64,000 nucleotides of DNA from JAFALK01 sp042701975 (GTDB lineage Bacteria; Pseudomonadota; Gammaproteobacteria; Burkholderiales; Burkholderiaceae_C): positions 2,852,001 to 2,916,000 of the forward strand of contig CP170561.1 in the NCBI GenBank assembly GCA_042701975.1. Direction: 5' to 3'. Below the pieces are notes generated by a model that saw only the letters and a program-made list of their open reading frames with translations, was not told the origin of the DNA and made no database searches. Shown here in pieces: positions 34,982-43,535 of the stretch (its first letter is position 1; each line of letters starts with the position of its first letter). Made by a program: the position numbers and the translations under genes.

Positions 34982-36295
34982 TCAGCGCAGGTTGACGATG
35001 GTCTGCAGGATCTGATCCTGCGTCTTGATCGTCTGTGCGTTGGCCTGGTAGATGCGCTGGGCCGTGACCATGTTGACCAGCTCGCCGGTCAGGTCCACGT
35101 TGGTGTCTTCCAGCGCGCCGGCCTTGAGTGCGCCGAGGTTGCCGTCGCCGGGCGTGCCCACGATCGGGTCGCCCGAGGCGAAGGTGCGGGCCCAAACATT
35201 GCCGCCCTGCGGGGCCAGGCCCTGCACGTTGCGGAAGTTGGCCAGCTCCACCTGGCCGGCAGGCTTGCTCTGGCCGTTCGAGTAGCGGGCCAGGATGATG
35301 CCGCTGTCGTCGATGCTGATCGAGGTCAGCTGGCCTGGTGCGTAGCCGTCCTGCGTGAGGTTGGTGACGCCGAAGGACGAGCCGTTTTCCGTGGCCGAGG
35401 TCATGTCAAAGGAGATGCCCGAGATCGGCAGCGTGGACGCGCCGACGGAGTTCGTGCCGGCCGGGATGTCCATGTTGATCGACGTCGTCGGGTCGATGGG
35501 CGCGCCGCCCTCGGCCGGGAAGGTGATGGTGGTGTAGGGCGCGGTCGGGTTGCCGTTGTCGTCCAGCGCGATGTCGTCGCCGAAGGCATCGGTCGGGAAG
35601 GGCGCGCCGTTGGCGGTGGCGAAGACGTTCCAGGTGGTCGAGCCGTCGTCGTTGTCGGCGTTCTTCTGGTAGTACATCGTCACGGCCACTTCCTGACCCT
35701 TGGCGTCGTAGACGGTCATGGAGGTGGCGTTGTTGTAGGTCGTCGGGTCCTTGAGGTCGATCGAACCCGGGTTGGTGTCGGAGGCCGTGACCTTGGCGCG
35801 CGAGTCGAGGTTGAACTCCATGTTCACCTTGGTCGTCGCCGAAGGCGCGATGCCGGCCGTGGGCAGCTGCAGCGGCTTGGCCAGGCCCGGCTGGATCACG
35901 CCCTGGCCGTTGGCGGTGTAGCCCAGCAGCTTCAGGCCGGCGTTGTTGACGATGAAGCCGTCCTTGTCCAGCTTGAACTGGCCGTTGCGGGTGTACATGG
36001 TCGGGTTCAGGCCGTCGGTCACCTGGAAGAAGCCACCGCCGTTGATGGCCAGGTCCATGGAGTTGTCGGTCGTCGTGATGTTGCCCTGCGTGAACTGCTG
36101 GGCGACGGTCTGCAGCTGCGTGCCGATGCCCACGGGGTTGGTGCCCGCGCCGCTCAGCGCACCGGCGTACACGTCGGCGAACTCGGCACGCGAGGACTTG
36201 TAGCCATAGGTGCTGGAGTTGGCGATGTTGTTGCCGATGACGTCCAGGTTCTTGGAGGAGGCGTTCAGTCCGGAGAGACCTTGTTGAAAACTCAT
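34982..36295 (-). CDS. flgE: Flagellar hook protein FlgE
   Basis: FlgE is 437 residues and polymerises into the hook. The N-terminus SFQQGLSGLNASSKNLDVIGNNIANSSTYGYKSSRAEFADVYA and the C-terminus DTNVDLTGELVNMVTAQRIYQANAQTIKTQDQILQTIVNL are diagnostic. The central D1/D2 region includes GGGFFQVTDGLNPTMYTRNG. It is 47 bases after flgD. Confidence 0.97.
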   Translation of the reverse strand: MSFQQGLSGLNASSKNLDVIGNNIANSSTYGYKSSRAEFADVYAGALSGAGTNPVGIGTQLQTVAQQFTQGNITTTDNSMDLAINGGGFFQVTDGLNPTMYTRNGQFKLDKDGFIVNNAGLKLLGYTANGQGVIQPGLAKPLQLPTAGIAPSATTKVNMEFNLDSRAKVTASDTNPGSIDLKDPTTYNNATSMTVYDAKGQEVAVTMYYQKNADNDDGSTTWNVFATANGAPFPTDAFGDDIALDDNGNPTAPYTTITFPAEGGAPIDPTTSINMDIPAGTNSVGASTLPISGISFDMTSATENGSSFGVTNLTQDGYAPGQLTSISIDDSGIILARYSNGQSKPAGQVELANFRNVQGLAPQGGNVWARTFASGDPIVGTPGDGNLGALKAGALEDTNVDLTGELVNMVTAQRIYQANAQTIKTQDQILQTIVNLR

Positions 36296-36342
36296 GGTGC
36301 TTCCTTAGGCGGAGATGCGGGCGAAGAGAACGATTGGTTCAA

Positions 36343-36996
36343 TCAGTTGGCGGCGACGACCGACGAATAGTTGACCGTGCCGAGGTGGGTCAGTTCGAGG
36401 GTCAGCTGTGTGCCGTTGGTGTTGACGGCCTGGACGGTGTCCGACGAATAGGTCGTGGCCGCGACGGCGGCGGTGCCCTTGGTGGCCGTGACCTTGTAGG
36501 TCAGTTCGGCGTTGGCACCGTAGGTCGTGTTGGGCCAGGTGAAGCTGTTCATGCCGGCGCCTTGCGCGCCGAGCTGGACGCTGTCGATCACGGTGCCGGC
36601 GGAGGTCATGATGTCCACCTTCACGTTGTCGGCTGCGGAATCGAGGCTGAAGGTGCCCGTGCCACCGGTGTCCGACATGTCCACGCGCTTGCCGGGCACG
36701 AGCACGTCGTGGCCGACCAGCGAAACGCTCTGCAGCGTCTGCATCTGCGTGAACTGCGTGGACAGGCCGCCGATGCTGTCGTTGAGCGTGGACAGGCCCG
36801 AGACCGTCTGGATCTGCGCCATCTGGCTCGTCACCTGGGCGTTGTCCATCGGGTTCAGCGGATCTTGGTTCTGCATCTGCGCCACCAGCATCTTCAGGAA
36901 GGCGTCCTGCGTCTGCTGGGCGGTCTTCGCGGCGCTCTGGCCCGTCGTGCCCGTCGATGTGCTCGTGGTGTTCAGCGTGGTGTAGTCGAAGCTCAT
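36343..36996 (-). CDS. flgD: Hook-capping scaffold protein FlgD
   Basis: FlgD is 217 residues and forms the temporary cap for hook assembly. The N-terminal QDAFLKMLVAQMQNQDPLNPMDNAQVTSQMAQI is the strongest signature. The C-terminal half is a FlgD Ig-like/tudor region (DNVKVDIMTSAGTVIDSVQLG). The very N-terminus is rich in Thr, Ser and Ala. It starts 13 bases after flgC. Confidence 0.96.
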   Translation of the reverse strand: MSFDYTTLNTTSTSTGTTGQSAAKTAQQTQDAFLKMLVAQMQNQDPLNPMDNAQVTSQMAQIQTVSGLSTLNDSIGGLSTQFTQMQTLQSVSLVGHDVLVPGKRVDMSDTGGTGTFSLDSAADNVKVDIMTSAGTVIDSVQLGAQGAGMNSFTWPNTTYGANAELTYKVTATKGTAAVAATTYSSDTVQAVNTNGTQLTLELTHLGTVNYSSVVAAN

Positions 36997-37009
36997 GGTT
37001 CAGGCCCGT

Positions 37010-37426
37010 TCAGGTGTTGCCCAGTTGCAGGGTCTTGAGGAGCAGCGTCTTGGCCGTGTTCATGACCTCGATGTTGTTCTGGTAGGAGCGCGAGGCGGAG
37101 ATCATGTTGACCATCTCCTCCACCGGGCTCACGTTGCTGTAGGTGACGTAGCCGTCGGCGTCGGCCTGCGGGTTCTTGGGGTCGAGCACGCGGCGCCCGG
37201 GCGCCTGGTCTTCGCTGACCTGCGAGACGCGCACGCCGGCTGCGGTCATGTCGTCGCGCGCGCCGACGAGGGCGGTCTGGAACGTGACCTGGCGGGCCTT
37301 GTAGGGCGCGCGGTCCGGGCCGGCCACGGTGTCCACGTTGGCCAGGTTGGAGGCCACGACGTTGAGCCGCTGCGACTGCGCGCTGACCGCGCTGCCGGAG
37401 ATGTTGAAGATCTGGAACATGGACAT
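37010..37426 (-). CDS. flgC: Proximal rod protein FlgC
   Basis: FlgC is 138 residues. The N-terminus FQIFNISGSAVSAQSQRLNVVASNLANVDTVAGPDRAPYKARQV has the rod motif, and the end SPVEEMVNMISASRSYQNNIEVMNTAKTLLLKTLQLG is typical. It follows flgB by 26 bases. The inserted AGPDRAPYKAR stretch is normal for this family. Confidence 0.96.
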   Translation of the reverse strand: MSMFQIFNISGSAVSAQSQRLNVVASNLANVDTVAGPDRAPYKARQVTFQTALVGARDDMTAAGVRVSQVSEDQAPGRRVLDPKNPQADADGYVTYSNVSPVEEMVNMISASRSYQNNIEVMNTAKTLLLKTLQLGNT

Positions 37427-37452
37427 GGTGGCTTACTCCTCTAACTCCAGAT

Positions 37453-37866
37453 TCAAGCGGCGTTCGGAGACTTCATCGCGTCCAGCGTCGTCTTGACCTG
37501 GCCGTTGATGAAGCGCAGCGTGGCTTCGTACTTGACGGTGTTGTCCACGAAGTTGGCGCGTTCGCGGTCCATGTCCACCGTGTTGCTGTCCAGGTTGGTC
37601 TGGGCGGGCAGGGAATATTCCTTCTGCGAATCGGACCAGGCACCGGCCGGCGGCTGGATGTGCCCGCTCTGCGTGGTGTTCATGACGGGCGTGGGCTGGA
37701 TCTCGCCGGTGGCTTCCTTCAGCGCGCGGGCGAAGTCGACGTCGCGGGCCTGGTAGCCCGGGGTGTCGGCATTGGCGATGTTGCTGGCGAGCATGCGCTG
37801 GCGCTCCGCGCGCAGGGTCAAAGCCTGGGCCTGGAAGTTCAGCGAGTCGGTCAGTCGGTTCAGCAT
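37453..37866 (-). CDS. flgB: Proximal rod protein FlgB
   Basis: FlgB is 137 residues and is the first gene of the flgBCDEFGHIJKL operon. It begins LNRLTDSLNFQAQALTLRAERQRMLASNIANADTPGYQAR, and the C-terminal half has YSLPAQTNLDSNTVDMDRERANFVDNTVKYEATLRFI. The ATG at 37866 is chosen because GGGGGAGGA lies just upstream; an ATG at 37953 would add 29 residues unlike the family. An FlhDC-box-like inverted repeat lies 70 bases upstream. Confidence 0.96.
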   Translation of the reverse strand: MLNRLTDSLNFQAQALTLRAERQRMLASNIANADTPGYQARDVDFARALKEATGEIQPTPVMNTTQSGHIQPPAGAWSDSQKEYSLPAQTNLDSNTVDMDRERANFVDNTVKYEATLRFINGQVKTTLDAMKSPNAA

Positions 37867-37935
37867 GCGGTCCTCCCCCTTCAATGGATTGGCGGGGTTT
37901 GGGGCATTGTTTGTCGGGGGTCGCCAAACCTTTAG

Positions 37936-37968
37936 CGGAAATAGCAAGGGCAAAGCCCGCTAATTCCG
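37936..37968. promoter_or_regulatory. Candidate FlhDC binding box between flgB and flgA
   Basis: CGGAAATAGC (37936-37945) and GCTAATTCCG (37959-37968) are inverted copies with one mismatch, 13 bases apart. The enterobacterial FlhDC box is an inverted repeat around AAATA(A/G)CG with a 10-12 base gap, and the left arm contains AAATAGC. Its place between the divergent class II operons flgBCD... and flgAMN, in a genome that encodes FlhDC, is the expected one. Confidence 0.6.
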
Positions 37969-38004
37969 GCATCGGATGCATGGACACCGTCGAACAATCG
38001 AGCC

Positions 38005-38721
38005 ATGTCCAAGCTGCGCACCCTTGCCGTACTGCTGCTCAGCCTGCCGATTCAGTTGTTGATGGCGGGAGGAGCGGCTGCGCAGTCGCCGTCGCCACAA
38101 GGCGCACTGGACGAACAGGTGCGCCAGCTCGCCAGCACGGCTGCCAAGGCCCAGCAGCACGGCGCCCGGATCGAGGTCGAAGTCGGTCAGCTGAATCCGC
38201 GCCTGCGCCTGGCCGCCTGCGCCACCGTCGAGCCCTATCTGCCGCCCGGCCTGCCCATGTGGGGCCGCACCCGCATCGGCCTGCGCTGCGCCTCCGGTCC
38301 GGTGCGCTGGAATGTCAGCCTGCCGGTCACCGTGCATGTCTACGCCCGCGCCCTGGTGGCCGCCCAGCCGCTGCCGGCCGGCACGGTCCTGGCCGCCGAG
38401 CATCTGAAAGTGGCAGAAATTGACCTGGCTGGCGAGCCGGGCAGCCCGTTTTTGGAGGCTGACGCGCCGATTGGCCGCAGCCTGGCCCGGCCCTTGGGCG
38501 CCGGGGAAACCGTGCGCGCCACGGCCCTGCACAAGCGCCAGTGGTTCGCCGCTGGTGAAGTCGTCGCCGTATCTGCCGGCGGTTCGGGTTTCCGGATCGA
38601 CGTCAGCGGCACGGCCCTGTCCCCCGGTATCGAGGGCCAGGATGTCAGAATACGCCTCGAAAACGGTCGCACCGTGACGGGGCGTGCGGTGGGAGAACGG
38701 CAAGTGGAGGTGCTGCTGTGA
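38005..38721 (+). CDS. flgA: Flagellar P-ring assembly chaperone FlgA
   Basis: FlgA is 238 residues and helps FlgI form the P-ring in the periplasm. It has a signal peptide (SKLRTLAVLLLSLPIQLLMAGGAAAQ) and an SAF-type domain: VYARALVAAQPLPAGTVLAAEHLKVAEIDLA. The end is GQDVRIRLENGRTVTGRAVGERQVEVLL, the classic FlgA tail. The gene diverges from flgB and is followed by flgM with its own sigma-28 promoter. Confidence 0.95.
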   Translation: MSKLRTLAVLLLSLPIQLLMAGGAAAQSPSPQGALDEQVRQLASTAAKAQQHGARIEVEVGQLNPRLRLAACATVEPYLPPGLPMWGRTRIGLRCASGPVRWNVSLPVTVHVYARALVAAQPLPAGTVLAAEHLKVAEIDLAGEPGSPFLEADAPIGRSLARPLGAGETVRATALHKRQWFAAGEVVAVSAGGSGFRIDVSGTALSPGIEGQDVRIRLENGRTVTGRAVGERQVEVLL

Positions 38722-38764
38722 TCCCCCGGATGAGCGTGTTACCGATTTTTTCTGTTTCGGACCC

Positions 38765-38791
38765 TCAAGTCCGGCCAGGATGCGTCGATAG
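38765..38791 (+). promoter_or_regulatory. Sigma-28 (FliA) promoter of flgM
   Basis: TCAAGTCC (38765-38772), 11 bases, then GTCGATAG (38784-38791). Spacing is identical to that of the motA promoter, and the -35 core TCAA is shared. It lies 39 bases before flgM, so flgM can be made both from the flgA promoter and from FliA, as in enterobacteria. Confidence 0.7.
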
Positions 38792-38830
38792 AACCGTCAG
38801 ACCCCAAAGGTATTCGGTCAGGAGAGCATC

Positions 38831-39187
38831 ATGAAGATCGGCAACAGCCCAGAAGGCGCTGCAGCCTCGGTCGCAGTCGAAAAGTCAGGCAATGCCAGCC
38901 AGAAGCGTTCGCAGGGCAGCAGCAGCACGGTCCGTCCCGCGACCGAGCAGCAGCAGTCCAGCTCGCCCGAGGCCAGCACCCAGCTGGAACTCTCCAGCAC
39001 GGCCACCCAGCTGCTGCAGGGTTCGGCCGGCACGTCTGAGACTTTCGACGCCGCCAAAGTTCAGCGCATCACCCAAGCCATCTCCGAAGGCAAGTTCAGC
39101 GTCAATGCCGATGCCGTCGCCGACAAGCTGCTGTCCAACGCACAGGATGTGCTGGGCTCGCGCAAAGGCGGCGACCAATCGCATTGA
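38831..39187 (+). CDS. flgM: Anti-sigma-28 factor FlgM
   Basis: FlgM is 118 residues, slightly long. It binds FliA until exported through the completed hook. The first half is a disordered Ser/Gln-rich stretch. The conserved C-terminal part is AAKVQRITQAISEGKFSVNADAVADKLLSNAQDVLG, which holds the FliA-binding helices. A sigma-28 promoter lies upstream, and flgN follows after 32 bases. Confidence 0.93.
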   Translation: MKIGNSPEGAAASVAVEKSGNASQKRSQGSSSTVRPATEQQQSSSPEASTQLELSSTATQLLQGSAGTSETFDAAKVQRITQAISEGKFSVNADAVADKLLSNAQDVLGSRKGGDQSH

Positions 39188-39219
39188 TCCTGGCGGTGCC
39201 TCAGCCCGGACCTTGAAGA

Positions 39220-39621
39220 ATGCCCGACCGTGAACTGCCGCTCTCTTCCAACCTCGAACAGCCGCTGCTCGAAGTGGAAGGCTGCCTGGAGCGGCTCGGC
39301 GCCGCTCTGATTGGCGGCGAAACCAGCCCGATCGAGCCCAGCGCCATCGAGCAACACGCCGAACACCTCCACGCCGCGCTCCGCGAAGCCGTCGAGGCCT
39401 TCCGCAGCGCCGCCTCCCAAGGCCAGATTCCCGCCTCGCTGCGCCACCGCCTCGTGCTGGCCGGGGGCCAGATGGCCGCCCAGCGCACCGCACTCTCGCG
39501 GGCCAATGTCTCCCTGGATCGCGCCATCGACGTGCTGATGCCGGCCGAGATGGGGGATCTGTACGGCGCCAGCGGCAAGTCCGATCGCCGCTACTTCCCC
39601 GGCGGATCGATTCAGGCCTGA
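39220..39621 (+). CDS. flgN: Flagellar export chaperone FlgN
   Basis: A 133-residue helical protein in the usual position after flgM; FlgN is the chaperone for FlgK and FlgL. The pattern LEQPLLEVEGCLERLGAALIGG and LVLAGGQMAAQRTALSRANVSLDRAIDVLMP fits the weakly conserved FlgN family. Its last 10 bases overlap the end of the convergent transporter gene. Confidence 0.82.
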   Translation: MPDRELPLSSNLEQPLLEVEGCLERLGAALIGGETSPIEPSAIEQHAEHLHAALREAVEAFRSAASQGQIPASLRHRLVLAGGQMAAQRTALSRANVSLDRAIDVLMPAEMGDLYGASGKSDRRYFPGGSIQA

Positions 39622-40499
39622 CTGGGCGCCTTCGCCGGCGCCTTCACCACCAGGCTCACGCCCAGCGCGGTCAGCGCAATGCCCGCCACTGTCAGCGGCG
39701 TGATCGCTTCCCCGAACAGCACCCAGGCCATCAGCGCCGTCGTTGGCGGCACGAGGTAGAGCAGGCTCGTCACCTGCGTGGCCGCGCCGCGCTGGATCAG
39801 CAGGTACAGCAGCGAGCTGCCGCCCAGCGTCAGGCCCAGCACCGACCAGGCCAGCGCGCCGATCATCTCGGGCTCGAAGCGCACGGCTTCGGTTTCCATC
39901 AGCGCCAGCGGCAGCGTGACCAGCAGCGCGGCCAGCAGTTGCACGAGATTGGCGCTGCGCACATCGCAAGGCGCGACAAAACGCTTCTGGTAGAGCGTGC
40001 CCACCGTGATCGCGGCCAGCGCGAACATGCAGGCCGCGAGGCTTCCGGGTGTGACCTCGCCGTGGCCGAGCTTGCCCCACACCACCATCAGCAGGCCAGC
40101 CAGGCCCAGCATCAGGCCCAGCCACTGCCAGCGCGTCACGCTGTGGCCGCGCCCCGAGAGCCACAGCGCCGTCAGCATCGGCTGCAGGCCCACCAGCAGC
40201 GAAGACAGCCCCGCGCCCATGCCGAGCTTCACCGCCGTCCACACGCCACCCAGGTAGACGCCGTGCATCAGCACGCCGGTCAGGCCCAGGTGCAGCCACT
40301 GCGTGCGGCCCTGCGGCCAGCGCACGCCAGCGGCGAGCACCCACGCGCCAAAGGCCAGGCTGGAGAAGAAGTAGCGCAGCGCCAGGAACTTCATCGGCGG
40401 CGCGTGCGGCATGCCGAAACGCGCGACGATGAAGCCCGTGCTCCAGATCAGGACGAAGACGATGGGCATGGCGCGAAGCCAGGCCGATGAGGACCTCAT
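39612..40499 (-). CDS. EamA/DMT-family inner-membrane transporter
   Basis: A 295-residue protein with about ten membrane helices in two EamA repeats. The start PIVFVLIWSTGFIVARFGMPHAPPM is the standard repeat-1 signature, and GSSLLYLLIQRGAATQVTSLLYLVPPTTALMAWVLFGE is the repeat-2 end. Substrate is unknown. The ATG at 40499 overlaps the preceding gene's stop (ATGA); ATG 40469 is an alternative. Last gene of the kefF-kefC-DUF1841 unit. Confidence 0.88.
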   Translation of the reverse strand: MRSSSAWLRAMPIVFVLIWSTGFIVARFGMPHAPPMKFLALRYFFSSLAFGAWVLAAGVRWPQGRTQWLHLGLTGVLMHGVYLGGVWTAVKLGMGAGLSSLLVGLQPMLTALWLSGRGHSVTRWQWLGLMLGLAGLLMVVWGKLGHGEVTPGSLAACMFALAAITVGTLYQKRFVAPCDVRSANLVQLLAALLVTLPLALMETEAVRFEPEMIGALAWSVLGLTLGGSSLLYLLIQRGAATQVTSLLYLVPPTTALMAWVLFGEAITPLTVAGIALTALGVSLVVKAPAKAPSQA

Positions 40500-40928
40500 C
40501 GGGTCGCGGCCCGTCGGACTGCGTCCAGGTAGGCGTGACCGTCCGGCGGCAGGCCGCTGCGCTGCGAGGTCCAGATCATCTCGCCCAGCGCTTCCATCGC
40601 CACGTGGTGCGCCTCATGCAGGGAGTTGCGCTTGGCGCTCAGCAGATCGACGGCCTGGCGGATGCCGGTCGGCTGGTCGATCGAGCGCTGCTCGGCGATC
40701 GTCAGGTGCATGGACAGGTGCAAGAAGGGGTTGGTGCGACCTTCCTCCACCGAGTAGACGGCGGCCAGCGCGGCCTCCTCGTCGGCCAGCTCCGCGTGGT
40801 ACTCGGGATGCTGATCGATCCACTCGGCCGCGATCGCCTCCATCGGCGTCAGCGGCATCTTGTCGATGAGCTTGCGGTAGGTGGCGCAGAAAAAAGCGGC
40901 GGACTTCGAGCTGGGACGGGGCGAACAT
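40496..40928 (-). pseudogene. DUF1841 family protein interrupted by a one-base frameshift
   Basis: The DUF1841 family (about 140 residues) is found mostly in Beta- and Gammaproteobacteria and has no known function. Here MFAPSQLEVRRFF is in one frame, and the rest (CATYRKLIDKMPLTPMEAIAAEWIDQHPEYHAEL ... TNPFLHLSMHLTIAEQRSIDQPTGIRQAV ... MIWTSQRSGLPPDGHAYLDAVRR) is in another. The break is at a run of six A on the plus strand (40890-40895). Removing one base restores a single 143-residue reading frame of normal length. All family motifs after the break are intact, so it may be a sequencing error, slippage site or very recent mutation. Confidence 0.8.
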
Positions 40929-40950
40929 GCGGTGAATTGTCGCCGCTGGC

Positions 40951-42819
40951 TCAAGTCCCTGCCGCGTCGCTGTCTTCGGAGGGCTGCGCCCAATCGTGCC
41001 GCTGCGGCTTGTTCGCTTTGCGCGCCGCCTGCTCCTCCTTGATCAGCGTCTCGAACTGCGCGCGACCGGCCTTGGCAGCAGCGATCAGGGAGGCCTGGTC
41101 GCCGCGCAGGGCCTTGAGTTCTTCGAGCTGTTCGAGGTTGTGCCGCTTGAAGCGCCAGGCGAGGTTGCGCGCGGCGTGGGGCTCCCAGCCCATCAGCTCG
41201 AGCACGCTGCGCCCGGTGTTCAGGGCGGATTCGAAGGTCTCGCGTTCGATCAGCTGCACACCGGCTTCGCGCAGGCGGTAGAGGTGCGTGACGTTGCGGG
41301 CACGGGCGACGAGTTGGAGCTGGGGGAAGTGCTCGCGCGCCAGCTCGGCGATCTCCAGGCTCTGCTCGATGTCGTCCACGGCGATGACGAGCACGCGGGC
41401 CTTCGCGGCGCCGGCGGTGCGCAGCAGGTCCAGACGGGTGGCGTCGCCATAGAAGACGTGCCAGCCAAAGGGCGTGAGGGATTCGATGACGTCGGCGTCG
41501 TGGTCGAGCACGGTGGCCGACAGGCCGTTGGCGAACAGCAGGCGGCCGACGATCTGGCCGTAGCGACCGAAGCCGGCAATGATGACGGGCGCGTCCTGCT
41601 GCGCCTTGAGCTTCGCCTGGCCGGGCACTTCGCGGCGCGCGAGCTTTGGCACGAGCCAGGCCTGGGCGCCTGCGAGCAGGGCCGGCGTGAGGGCCAGCGA
41701 GAGCGCCACGGCTGCCACCAGCGCGGCCTGCAGGCCACCTTCGATCAGGCCCGATTGCGCGGCCAACTGAAAAACGACGAAGCCGAACTCGCCGCCCTGG
41801 GCCACGAGGATCACGAACACCGGCCGCTCGGCCGGCGCGATGCCCATGCCGCGCGCCATGGCCACAAGCAGCGCCGTCTTCACCGTGAGCAGGGCCAGCA
41901 GGAGCAGGAGCACGGTCAGCGGATCGTGCAGCAGGACTTGCAGGTCGAGGCCTGCGCCGACGGCGATGAAGAACAGGCCCATCAGCAGGCCCTTGAAGGG
42001 CTCCAGGTCGGTCTCCAGCTCGCGGCGGTACTCGCTCTCGGCCAGCAGCACGCCGGCCAGGAAGGCGCCCATGGCTTTGGAGATGCCGACCAGGTCCGCC
42101 AGCGCGGCCGTGCCGATCACGAGCAGCAGGGCCGCGGCGGTGAATATCTCGGGCGTCTTGCTGCGGGCGATCCAACGCAGGGCAGGGCGCAGCAGCAGGC
42201 GGCCACCCAGCAGCAGCGCCGCCATCAGGCCGACGATGCGACCGGCTTCGAGCAGCTGCGTCTGCCAGCCGTGGTGTTCGTGCGTGGCGCCGCCGGCAGC
42301 ACCCAGGGCCAACACGGGCACCAGTGCCAGCACGGGGATGGCGGCGATGTCCTGGAACAGCGAGATCGACAGCACGTACTGGCCGGCCGTCGTGCTGCCC
42401 AGGTTGCGCTCGGCCATCACGGCCAGGGCCACCGCGGTGGAACTCATCGCCAGGCCCAAGGCCGCCACCAGACCCATGCGCCAGGGCCAGCCGATCAGGG
42501 TAAACAACGCGAGCAGGAGCAGTGCCGAGCCGACCAGCTGCACCGTGCCCCAGAGGAAGATCGGCCGCCGCAGTGCCCACAGGCGGCGCGGCTCCAGCTC
42601 CAGGCCGACGAGAAAGAGCATCAACACGACGCCGAACTCGGCCAGCTCCAGCACGGTCTCGGGCGAATGGATCAAGCCCAGCACCTGCGGGCCGATGACG
42701 ATGCCGGCGACGAGATAGCCGACGATGGTTCCCAAGCGCAAGGCACGCGCCAGCGGCACGGCCACAACCGCGGCGGCCAGGAAGATCAGGGGAACTTGGA
42801 GCCAGTTGCCGTGGTTCAT
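40951..42819 (-). CDS. kefC: Glutathione-gated K+ efflux antiporter of the KefB/KefC type (CPA2)
   Basis: A 622-residue membrane protein. About twelve helices form a CPA2 antiporter (LVAGIVIGPQVLGLI, LFLVGLELEPRRLW, SISLFQDIAAIPVLALVPVLALG). The cytoplasmic end has an RCK/TrkA-N nucleotide-binding domain from about residue 410 (VIIAGFGRYGQIVGRLLFANG, ending DDIEQSLEIAELAREHF). It exports K+ in exchange for protons during electrophile stress. The ATG at 42819 overlaps the kefF stop (ATGA), which also identifies it as part of a Kef pair. KefB and KefC cannot be separated by sequence alone. Confidence 0.9.
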   Translation of the reverse strand: MNHGNWLQVPLIFLAAAVVAVPLARALRLGTIVGYLVAGIVIGPQVLGLIHSPETVLELAEFGVVLMLFLVGLELEPRRLWALRRPIFLWGTVQLVGSALLLLALFTLIGWPWRMGLVAALGLAMSSTAVALAVMAERNLGSTTAGQYVLSISLFQDIAAIPVLALVPVLALGAAGGATHEHHGWQTQLLEAGRIVGLMAALLLGGRLLLRPALRWIARSKTPEIFTAAALLLVIGTAALADLVGISKAMGAFLAGVLLAESEYRRELETDLEPFKGLLMGLFFIAVGAGLDLQVLLHDPLTVLLLLLALLTVKTALLVAMARGMGIAPAERPVFVILVAQGGEFGFVVFQLAAQSGLIEGGLQAALVAAVALSLALTPALLAGAQAWLVPKLARREVPGQAKLKAQQDAPVIIAGFGRYGQIVGRLLFANGLSATVLDHDADVIESLTPFGWHVFYGDATRLDLLRTAGAAKARVLVIAVDDIEQSLEIAELAREHFPQLQLVARARNVTHLYRLREAGVQLIERETFESALNTGRSVLELMGWEPHAARNLAWRFKRHNLEQLEELKALRGDQASLIAAAKAGRAQFETLIKEEQAARKANKPQRHDWAQPSEDSDAAGT

Positions 42820-43433
42820 CTTGTCAGGCTGGAGAAGAGGGCGGGGCGTTCGTCGATGGGCACTTCGATGGGCTCGGCGGGATGTTCTTCGGTCGCCCAG
42901 CGCGGGTAGCTGGCGAGCTGGGCGGCGAATGCGCGGGCGTGCTGGACGATGTCCTCCTCCTCGACCTGATGCGCTCCGTGCAGCAGCAGCGGCGCCAGGA
43001 AGCGCATGCCGCAGTAGCGGGCCGTCTGGCGGTAGGGCAGCAGGTAGGTCTCGATCGGGTGCGCGTTGTGGCCGGCCACGCTGAAGGATTCGGCCGTGCC
43101 GCCGGTGCTGCTCACCAGCCACAGGTCCTTGCCGGCCAGGGCGCGGCCGCCGGGGCCGTAGGCCCAGCCGAAACGCAGCACCTCGTCGATCCAGAGCTTT
43201 TGCAGGCCCGGCATGCTGTACCAGTGCAGCGGGTGCAGCAGCACGACGAGCCTGGCGGCTTGCAGGGCGCGCTGCTCGGCGACCACGTCGATGGCGTAGT
43301 CGGGGTAGCGGCGGTAGAGGTCGACGATCTCGATGTTGGGCAGGCGCGCGGCCTTGGCCGCCGAGAGCATGGCGTGCGTGACGCGGGAGAGCGCCAGGTC
43401 CGGGTGGGCGGCAAGGAGCAGGATGTCGGCCAT
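42816..43433 (-). CDS. kefF: KefF-type NAD(P)H quinone oxidoreductase, Kef ancillary subunit
   Basis: A 205-residue flavodoxin-fold protein of the NQO1/MdaB/KefF family. It begins ADILLLAAHPDLALSRVT and has VLLHPLHWYSMPGLQKLWIDEVLRFGWAYG, the FMN/NAD(P)H-binding signature, and GHNAHPIETYLLPYRQTARYCGM. In E. coli KefF is needed for full activity of KefC. I use ATG 43433; TTG 43445 is in frame but weaker. It is translationally coupled to the antiporter gene. Confidence 0.9.
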   Translation of the reverse strand: MADILLLAAHPDLALSRVTHAMLSAAKAARLPNIEIVDLYRRYPDYAIDVVAEQRALQAARLVVLLHPLHWYSMPGLQKLWIDEVLRFGWAYGPGGRALAGKDLWLVSSTGGTAESFSVAGHNAHPIETYLLPYRQTARYCGMRFLAPLLLHGAHQVEEEDIVQHARAFAAQLASYPRWATEEHPAEPIEVPIDERPALFSSLTR

Positions 43434-43535
43434 AGAAAGACGCAAATTGGAGACGCGAGCCTACCAGCGGCATGGTGGGTGGCAAGGGAGGCCGCTAATA
43501 TTCGCGCCACATCGGTGGATGCAGGGGAGCTCTCC

